Positions 30,881 through 38,348 of a stretch of DNA of 38,348 bases are shown here, one piece after another; positions within the stretch are counted from its first letter, which is position 1; the number at the start of each line of letters is the position of its first letter. This stretch comes from Gnetum montanum (lineage: Eukaryota > Streptophyta > Gnetopsida > Gnetales > Gnetaceae). Both the position numbers and the translations under genes were made by a program. The notes under the pieces are model-generated. The model saw only the letters and a list, made by a program, of their open reading frames with translations. It ran no database searches and had not been told where the DNA came from. The stretch is from contig MNCI01027447.1 in the NCBI GenBank assembly GCA_015680685.1, positions 781,115-819,462 on the forward strand, given 5' to 3'.

Positions 30881-32029
30881 TCATCATTGAAATCATGCAT
30901 TAGGTAGTTGGACAATCATGCATAGGGGTAACTACATCTAAAGAGTTAGAAACAACCAGCCAAATATCTAAACATTTAATAATAATAAAAACATAAAATA
31001 AACCAAATATTGCTAAATAGACAAAATATTATAAAATAAACCAAAAAGGATTCCACCACCTCCTATAACCCTAAATTTTGTAGAAGAATAACACCCACCC
31101 TTAAGTTCAAAGTGCCAAAGTTGGGATGTGTACTTATTTTTCACAATAATATTTTCCAAATATTAAATCCAAACAAAATTTGCCAATTGGACTTATTTAT
31201 AACTTCTTAAATTTGGTACTAATATTAACTAAAATACCATCTTTATTTTTATCATAGACTAGGGTGAGAAGCCCAAAGTTTCCTACTTAATTTCCCCTTT
31301 ATGCCACATTGTTTAAAAGCCAATGTGATGTAGACTTTACTATTGTAGATATTAAATGATTGTATTAAATCTTAGGATTTTCTTAAAATTAATTAGTTAT
31401 CTCCCTCTATGCTAGTTCCATGAATCAAAACCAAAACACATAAAATATTCTTCAATAACAACAAATATTAGTAATAAATATTAAACAAATCCAAAACCTT
31501 GGGTGGTGAGAAAATGCGATTCAAATTTATATGAAAGCAAATGGAAATATGTCAAATGAAGGTTTTCCTATGAAAACATGGATCCAAGTTGCTACTAATA
31601 TTGAGTTCCAAGTTTCCTAATGAATTACTAAGGTAAAAAGGGTTATTTGTTAGATTCTAAATGCTAAAGAGTGTTTTAGATAAATAAAATATCTAAAAAC
31701 TAAGTAGTTGTGATTTTGAACTTTCTCTCATTCTAGGAAGCCCTAAAAATTGTGTTTTTGGCCATTTTGACAATTTTCAGGATCTAGTAAGGGTAAGGTC
31801 ACTTTATAAAAGTTTTTGTATTTCATATGTATTATAAAATGATTCCATGAATATGCATTACAACATATGTCATGACCTCCCAACAAGGTCATGAAAAACT
31901 AAAATGCAAAATAAATTATACACTTTGGTCAATGTTAGTGTGCTACATGTTAGTATTGATGAAGAAGTGTGGATTGACCTAAGGCTAAAAAACTTGTTTA
32001 AAATTTATGAAAATTTGAAAAATTTATTT
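30881..32029. other. AT-rich noncoding DNA
   Basis: No coding frame or recognisable element. It includes a perfect inverted repeat with 9-bp arms and a 7-nt loop (TCATGACCT/AGGTCATGA, 31870-31894). Confidence 0.5.
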
Positions 32030-32465
32030 TATCATGAGTCTTAGTATTACAACAGAAGTTGTGGTTTTTATACCATAAGCTTACCATGAGTCATGGTATG
32101 AAAACATGAATCTCCCATGGGTCATGGTCATTAAAAATAAAGAGAAAATGAAAACTAAGAGTACTATAAGTCATGGTCTTCAATTAAGAGTTGACCATGA
32201 GTTGTTGTCTTCCATAATGAGTTGACCATGAGTTGTGGCCTTCAATAATGAGTTGACCATGAGTTGTTGTTAGGTTTTAAAACTTGCCACCATCACATCA
32301 CAAGTTATGGTGATTTTACCTTATTACAAAGATTTTTCATGATGTTACCATGAGTTGTGGTTGTAAATTTAGAATTTCCACAAGTCGACCATGAGTCATG
32401 GTGAACTTATGGTTAATTAACCTACAATACCATGACTTAACCATGAGAGTCATGGTCAATATGAA
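32030..32465. repeat. Palindromic array around ACCATGAGTCATGGT
   Basis: About a dozen variants of CCATGAG.YRTGG in 430 bp, each nearly self-complementary. At 32188-32272 three copies follow with an exact 31-bp period (starts 32188, 32219, 32250); elsewhere spacing is irregular. Best copies at about 32089-32103, 32389-32403 and 32440-32456. It may be the U3 of the copia element whose RNase H lies at 33226-33566 (right orientation and distance), but no LTR ends were found. Confidence 0.8.
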
Positions 32466-33225
32466 AAAATTGAATATATTGAGATTGTGAGCTTATATTT
32501 TGATAAAATTTATATGTATGGATTCAAATTAAAGAGATTAATAATATGTAGCTATTAAATTTAGTTGTAGATGAAGATAATAGTCGTAGTAAGATCAAAA
32601 CTTGAAGATGATATTTCAAATTCTACCTAAGGATAACATTTTGATAATCTTAGTATGAATGTGTAGGTAAATGAAAATTAAATATGGATAAAAAATGATA
32701 GCTGATAATTGCATATAGAAAGAATGTGATAGTGTGATGATGATGTTGAAAATTGGGAAAGATGTAAAATAAGTAGAGAAAGAATAGAAGAAGAATGAAA
32801 TTTGAATAGTAGCCTTTTTTTTTTTCATATTTTCCAAAGGGTTATAACAGCACATGACCTTGGAATTTATAAAAAAATAAAGGGGCCATGCTAGCAATCA
32901 ATTAAGAGATAATCACCACTAAAAACAAGGAAATAACTTAAAAGAATGATGAATTAGGGTGAAAAAAATAGTACATCTACCCATCAATTCATAAAGTAAA
33001 CTTTTAAAAAATAGATTTTTTAAATGAAAAATAACTCTTTCTACTAAGGCTTATCTTCATTAATTTTTCTTTGTATTACATACTAGTAATATTAGTTCCT
33101 TCTTTAGGGGACAATGCAAGTGTATTCATGGTTGTCCTCAAGCTTCTTGAGTCATATATAGTTGTTAAGGTAATTAATCATGTAAGGAAAAAGAGATTTT
33201 GGGATAAGATCAGTTGCTTAATTTT
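32466..33225. other. AT-rich sequence 3' of the copia RNase H remnant
   Basis: Contains a T run at about 32813-32825 but no recognisable protein. A 93-codon minus-strand frame (32897-32616) is Phe/Tyr/Ser-rich, of the kind AT-rich DNA gives by chance. Confidence 0.4.
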
Positions 33226-33566
33226 TTAAAAAACATGAAGTGGTTTTATGTTTTCCTCCACTTCTTGCTCTATGTAATAATACTTTATGTCAGTATGTTT
33301 GGGATGTTTGTGGAGAACATGTTCATTGAAGAGTTGTATAGAAGATGTATGATCATATGAGAGTGTGATGGGAATTTTCACATGAAATCCAAGCTTTATC
33401 ATGAGTTTATTTAGCCAAAGAATGTGTTGAATATATTCAACCATTGCAATAAATTTTGGCTTGCATGTTGATAGACTAATTGGTGTTTGATATTTTGATT
33501 TCTAGTACATTGCATTTTTTCAATGGAAAATGATTATCCTTGATGTTGATTTTATATCATTATTAT
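33226..33566 (-). pseudogene. pol: Ty1/copia RNase H remnant
   Basis: RNase H is the last enzyme of the copia polyprotein. Read from 33566: DIKSTSR, equivalent to the copia hallmark DxKSTSG; a KSKYQTPISLSTC segment, equivalent to SKKQxTVxLSTxE; then IAMVEYIQHILWLNKLM, a catalytic-type Asp in SYDHTSSIQL, and HPKHTDIKYYYI, equivalent to HxRTKHIDIxYHFI. Two stops (near 33528 and 33504) interrupt it. The usual EAE before YIA reads KPK, consistent with G-to-A decay. The frame is cut at 33566 by the E5 LTR, so the rest of this copia pol should continue right of E5, outside the window. Confidence 0.8.
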
Positions 33567-34241
33567 TGATGAGTGGTGAGGTACCCCTACACTTAACCAT
33601 ACGAATACAAGTGTTTCACGCATGATCTGGTCGAACTCTACAAACGGGCTAGTTGTGGTATCTAAATAGTTACTCGTTGATTGTAGTTCGCTATCTTCCC
33701 ACCTAGACTAGTATTTTCTTTGTCATGTATGGTTTAGTCCAGAGTGAGGTGTATGATGTGTTCCTAAACCAATGCTACTCCTAGAAGTAATGGAAAGTAA
33801 TTTTTAATTAAGCTAGGAGGAAAAGGGAGAGAGAGTTAAGCTAATATGAGATAGGGGGAGAGAATCTAAGCTAGCCTAAATGCAATGAGCATCTGTTCCT
33901 TAATCATCCATACACATCTTGGACCTTGTGCATGACTACTACTGGGATTACCAAGCATAGATCCTAGGTATGCTACTAGGTTACCAAGTAGTCACACTTA
34001 AATGCTTGTGATTAATTCGTACTCATTCTGAATTTAAGGAGTTTAGGGTGAAGAGATATTAACTATGAAAGAAATAAATAACAATAACAANAGGAGACAG
34101 GTCACAATATTGCGTATTCGATTTCAAGGGTCCGATATCGGGACTCATCAAATAACAGGGGTCTGATATCGGGGGTCCAATAATGGGACTCATCATATAA
34201 TAGGGGTTCAATAATAGGACCTGATAGACTATGACTCATCA
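33567..34241 (-). repeat. 3' LTR of E5 (675 bp)
   Basis: Starts TGATGAGTCATAG at 34241 and ends CACCACTCATCA at 33567 on the minus strand. U3 is a tandem repeat of about 45 bp (34241 to about 34131) in which each unit opens with TGATGAGT, the LTR's own terminus (ends at 34241, 34195, 34150), and contains a GATATC or its decayed form. I see no TATAAATA box; the LTR is about 180 bp shorter than that of E4 in this area. One N at 34091. Confidence 0.87.
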
Positions 34242-34374
34242 TACCTTCATGACTGAATAACAACTTGTCCTCAAGTCAAAGAAAGTGAGGAACAAGTTCA
34301 ATTGATTACACAGTGGATAGGTATGGGATTATTGACTGAATAATAATTTATTCATGTTGTAGTGGAGAATTAAA

Positions 34375-34845
34375 CAAAATTTGGAGACAGACACAAAAGA
34401 CAAAACTTGTGGAACTCATGGGGTTCTTAGTAGTGGTGGCTCCTCCATGGGTGCCTTTCCTTTGTTCTACGTGCCAAGCTTCTAAGATTGATACTGTTGA
34501 AGAAGATCCTGACATTTCTTCTCTTCTATCTATGGATTATGAGTCATCCATGTTAATTTTTGATGGAGTCAGCACTTTCCATGGTCACTGTAGCTGCGGA
34601 AACACTTGATTGGCCTTGACATGTTATGTTGCAAATAGCCATCATTCCTCTTCATAGGCTTGGGCCTTGACCTCTCCTCCTTTTGCTTGGATAGATTATG
34701 CAGTAACAGGAGTTTCATGATAGATGCTAAATGATTGTGCCTTCTACTTTGCATATTCTACATGAGGTCCTTGGCCTCTGCCTCCTCCTGGTAGTTCGGT
34801 TGCACCTTGAGAAGGTCCTCCTTGTTTTCCTCTTTTAGGGGCCAT
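34375..34845 (-). pseudogene. Shortened extra 3' ORF of E5
   Basis: It starts at ATG 34845 (MAPKRGKQGG), which follows AG as in E1 and E3. The first 60 or so codons match E4's extra ORF: MxPKRG, a HVEYxx segment, then QSxSIxxE. Beyond that the homology stops; the frame can be followed with several stops to about 34375. Compared with E4 the region between this ATG and the LTR is about 640 bp shorter, so the two long conserved stretches of the E4 ORF are deleted. Confidence 0.6.
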
Positions 34846-36259
34846 CTATAATCACACAAAGATCAATGGTTAGTAAGGTTATTGAAAAATGTTCAATGAT
34901 TTTATACCTTACTCATTGCCTTTAATAAATGTTGAATTCTTTGTTTGGTGTGATTTTAGAGTTAGAAATTTTTTTTTCAAGGAAGTTGCCCTAAAATTTT
35001 AATGTTGGACTTGGTTTGTTTAGGTGACACATAAAAGGACCTAGTTTTTTGAGGAATGTTTGATAAAATGATGACAAAGGAAAGAATAGATTTGGAAATG
35101 AAGTACTCAAAGGGTATAAGATGATGTGGTGGTGTGCAACAAGTACAAATTACAAAAGTCACGCAAGTGGGTCCTTCCCAAAGCAAGTTCCAACCTATAA
35201 TGCCCTTGCGTAACCACACCTCAAAATGTTTGCAGTTTCACAAAACACACACATGTAGATACCACCATAATGAGATATGAATTCAATGCTATACAAGATA
35301 CAAGTCATAATTACATGAATAACGAGATGATGCAAATTATAGACGGGATTGTAGAGATTGGGATATGAGGTAATTGACCTAGGGCACAATGAATCCTCAG
35401 TGTAAGGCATGATTAATGTGTCATTAACTTGTCGCTCAAAAATCAGGACCAACTCCATTCCTTTGATCAATGGCATCACATTGTTTCATCCCAATGATAG
35501 ACAACAATAAGAGCACCATGACAGTAAGGCGTACAATCACTTGGCATTTTGTTAAAGGGAGGAGTGATTTTTTGCTTTGCGGTACACATGTTTTATTCCT
35601 TTGTTCTTTTTATGTGGCCTCTTTGGCACACACTCTGTTTTTTTTTTTTGAATGCTTAATCTAGAGAAGCTGCCTACCTTCAGGCATGGGTGCATGTATT
35701 TCCAATGGGACCTCCTAGAATAGCATTGAGTTTCCTTGATTTAGTGCCTTTGATTACTCTTACTCCCATTTTTCATTAGGTCTACAAGGATCTTAGTACA
35801 ACCAAGCTACATGATAACTCCTACAGATGTCACCAAAGAGAATCCACAAGTCCCCGTGATGTCACACCTTGGCCATTCCTGCTTAGTCCATACTTCTTCA
35901 CTCTGGGTATAATGAGCATAAGATTACTTTAAGTTTTAATGATGTCAAGAATATCATTGTACCCAGAGTAGAACCTCTTATTAATAGAATGGGTGAGTGG
36001 ATGTTATGGGCTCGTTGTCCAAATAATGAGTCAACTAAGACTTGATAGCATAGAACAACATCTCAACCAATGAGCCACACAAGTGTTTTATTCATAGATG
36101 AGATTACTCATAAAAAGGTAAAAAGATAAAAAGACAAAAAAGAAAAAAAGACAAAAACCAGTAAATTGAAAGATGAAAAACTGGAAAACAAAAAATTTCA
36201 AAATTAAAGAAAATGAAAAATATTTATTAATCCTACTTGTTATTAGAATGGGGGATACC
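34846..36259 (-). other. 3' noncoding region of E5
   Basis: On the minus strand: T-rich tract (about 36240-36100), blocks shared with E4 (CCAATGGGACC-like at about 35705, CATGGGTGCATG at about 35690), then the conserved box at 35185-35166 and the AG/ATG junction of the extra ORF. No other gene seen. Confidence 0.65.
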
Positions 36260-38217
36260 CATCATAACTAAATGGTTGAGCATAGCGAGGATTAATAAAT
36301 GAAAAGTTGGGATACTTGCATGTTGGATGTATTGGGATCCAGTCATATTTGAACCATTGGGTGTCTTTTGATGTGGTGGGTGGAACATACCCCGAGTGGG
36401 GAAATTTATAAGATGTAGTTAATTGATGAGTTGTTGACCCACTATGGGACTTGTGACCATAAGATGGTATGCAAGGATTGATCTATCTCCCTTAGTGGCT
36501 ATATTCATTGGGCCATATGGTTGTTGGAGTATTTGTTGATGGCCAAGAGAAAGTAACATGAGGTGTTGGCTTTGAGGAGGGATCTACACCACAGTGTTGG
36601 ACTTGTGTTGGGTTGGAAGGTGTAGTGGGCTCAGAAGTGTGCTATCCCTTCTTACAGTCACGTCTAAAGAAGGTATGCCTATGATGTTATGGAGGATTCC
36701 CACTACTATTGATAGTAGCAGCACAAGTAACATTCGTGGGTTGGTGCGGTGGTACAAAACCCTCTGGAACACTTGGTGGTAATGTAGAAGGAGGTGAAGG
36801 ATGAGAATTTTGAAATTGAGGAGAAGTGTAAGGTATTCAAGGTGGTGGTTGTGTTGGAGAGGATATGGGTTGATGGTATTGAGGAGAATAATAATAATGT
36901 GGTGAGATAGATGATGTTGACTCGGTTGGGGAAATAGGATGTTGGACTTGATAAGAACTTAGGTTCGGATGGTATGGAGGGTATAACTAGTTTGGGGGTG
37001 GCCTTCCCCATGACTGGGATTGTTGCCACTATGATCAAACATAGTATATTTGTATGAATTCTAGATGTAACATTCTTTTCCAATGCTCCTGTAAATGTGA
37101 AAAGATTAGACATTGGCCCTTGGGGTGATTGTATGGGCAAATGTTGCATTAATACGTATGATTGGTAGTTAAGTTCGTATTCTCTTCAACCCTTCTATCT
37201 AATTGTATAAGGGTATTTTTTCCTACTTCTTAGTTCATCATGATCCTATCCCCAATAATGTTGACATATTTTGTAGACATTTTATGCATCCATTCCATCA
37301 TCTTATTGATCTTTGCCTCAATTTCATCTAATGATTGTAGTACTGGCAACGATGGTTTTCTCCTCTTCATAATCATGGGACCTTGTTGATTTTTGAGCTT
37401 GTTGAGATTTTTCAGCATTCTCCCATTTAGCCATTTCTTCTTCTTCTTTTGCTACTCATTTGATAAGCTCTTGGAGTTGGTGGGTTCGTAGCTCATATAG
37501 TTGACCTTGGGCATACATCCCTAGGGTCTCCCTTGTTTCATTACGGAGCCCATCTATGATATGGTACATTAGCCTCTCCTCAGAGAACTCATGACCTAGG
37601 TAGTTGTTTAACAATGGATAATATCTTTCTAAGGCCATGTCCAAGGGTTCATGTTGTGCTTTTTTCCACTCTTGGATTTTTTTCCTCAAGGTTGACACTC
37701 TTGCATAGGTTTGATATCTTTCGTTGAAGAGCTCTACCATTGTTGGCCAACATCGGATTGATTTTGGTTTTAAGGAACTATACCATACTTTTTCTTGGCC
37801 AACGAGTGTCAAAGGAAAGAGCTTAAATTTTTTCCATCCATTATCAATGTTGTTCCATGCATAGGAATCGTAGAAGGCTCATATATGATGTTGCGGATCT
37901 AAATCATAGCCTCCTGAAAACTTGGGAAAGTTGTTTAAATCAAGCCTGGGTAGATGGCTTTCCTTGCGATGCCTGCGGGATATTCGAATAGCCTCTTGTA
38001 TTTCCATTAGGCTTGTAGTGGCTAGTAGGGGTTCATCGTCACTAGGTATGTTATGCATTCATGAGTTGTGATGATGTTGTCTTCATTTATGTTTATAGGA
38101 AACCCCTACATTAGATTGGGTACTCCAAACTTCATCTTCATCATCATATAATTTGTTGGTTCTCCAATGAATTTCCTTACTAGTTGTTGTGTTATCATAG
38201 TATTGTGAGAGAGACAT
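36260..38217 (-). pseudogene. gag: Gag remnant of E5, near full length
   Basis: Start ATG 38217 (MSLSQYYDNTTT), about 120 bp after the LTR and in the frame of the Gag core. Then DDEPLLATTSLMEIQEAIR, the core NNFPKFSGGYDLDPQHH, LFPLTLVGQ, WYSSLKPKSIRCW, EPLDMALERYYPLL, IIDGLRNETRETLGMYAQG (38217-37456 in one frame with few stops). A segment in another frame (37418-37230, SLDEIEAKINKMMEWM) shows a pair of compensating shifts. CNICPYNHPKGQC follows near 37145, then the Pro/Ser/Tyr-rich tail. Shorter N-terminus than E3: no counterpart of the roughly 200-residue E3 region before DEPLLAT. Not intact. Confidence 0.86.
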
Positions 38218-38320
38218 GATTGTAAATTTGTGTGTGATTTAATTGCAATTATTTCTTCCTAAATTGATACTTTGTTACAACGATCTTATATGATGCAACT
38301 AATCTAGATAACTAGCATCG

Positions 38321-38338
38321 TCCCTGGAAATGGTGCCA
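38321..38338 (-). other. Primer-binding site of E5, tRNA-Asp type
   Basis: Minus strand TGGCACCATTTCCAGGGA matches 14 of 18 positions of TGGCGCCGTTGCCGGGGA; three of the four differences are transitions. The 5' LTR end (CTCATCA) lies one base upstream, starting the segment 38340-38348. Confidence 0.85.
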
Positions 38339-38339
38339 A

Positions 38340-38348
38340 TGATGAGTT
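38340..38348 (-). repeat. End of the E5 5' LTR
   Basis: The last nine bases read AACTCATCA on the minus strand, the family LTR end directly before the PBS. The rest lies beyond the window. Confidence 0.85.

Larger units (their letters stand above)
33567..38348 (-). mobile_element. E5: Gag-only Ty3/gypsy derivative, sister of E4, 5' LTR outside the window
   Basis: Minus-strand order: 5' LTR end (38348-38340), PBS (38338-38321), Gag (38217 to about 36260), T-rich tract and noncoding region, shortened extra ORF (34845-34375), G/A-rich tract, 3' LTR (34241-33567). There is no protease, RT or integrase. The internal region is about 4.1 kb. It is inserted in a copia RNase H gene; ATTAT (33562-33566) should be one half of its target duplication. 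Collinear with E4 once the insertions in E4 are removed. Confidence 0.88.

Noticed and set aside
32030-32465. CRISPR-like array
   Set aside because: Repeats are short, variable palindromes at mostly irregular spacing in eukaryotic transposon debris, with no cas genes or unique spacers.

Overview
This is a retrotransposon graveyard from a plant nuclear genome, probably a large-genome seed plant; the species cannot be told from the sequence. I see no intact host gene, tRNA, rRNA or CRISPR. Nearly everything recognisable comes from LTR retrotransposons. Most belong to one Ty3/gypsy family of the non-chromovirus, Athila-like group. The reasons are a Gag with a CEIC/CDIC..DHPKG zinc-knuckle-like motif, a DSGSG protease, an FMDDF reverse transcriptase, a DD35E integrase, LTRs of the form TGATGAG...CTCATCA, and a primer-binding site resembling the 3' end of plant tRNA-Asp.

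Layout. (1) 1-5975, + strand: element E1, with Gag and protease, a 3' noncoding part and a 3' LTR; its 5' end lies outside the window. E1 sits inside the reverse transcriptase of (2) element E2, whose RT, RNase H, integrase and 3' noncoding region run from 5976 to 10344. E2 is followed by a composite LTR (10345-11681) and then by a PBS with almost no element body behind it. (3) 11701-13143: AT-rich spacer. (4) 13144 to about 28250, - strand: element E4, with 3' LTR, an unusual extra 3' ORF, noncoding region and Gag. E4 is split by a complete 7.1-kb element E3 (17238-24340, + strand, target duplication CATTT) and again by a probable solo LTR of another family (26251-27693, target duplication AGGTA), which contains the assembly gap 26376-27304. 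(5) 28251-33566: older AT-rich debris with LTR fragments, two palindrome-rich repeat arrays and a Ty1/copia RNase H remnant. (6) 33567 to the end, - strand: element E5, sister of E4, inserted in that copia gene; its 5' LTR begins in the last 9 bases.

How the parts relate. E1 and E3 keep Gag plus protease and both lack everything from just after the protease to the end of integrase. E4 and E5 keep Gag only, and carry a separate ORF near the 3' LTR. Only E2 shows RT, RNase H and integrase, so the others look like non-autonomous, Gag-bearing derivatives that would need a partner such as E2. All are now dead: reading frames are broken mainly by stop codons at CAA/CAG/CGA/TGG-type positions, as expected from decay of methylated cytosines. 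Noncoding parts shared by all five copies (a T-rich tract after the coding region, a 20-bp box, an AG/ATG junction, palindromic GATATC arrays in U3) are the most interesting unexplained structures.
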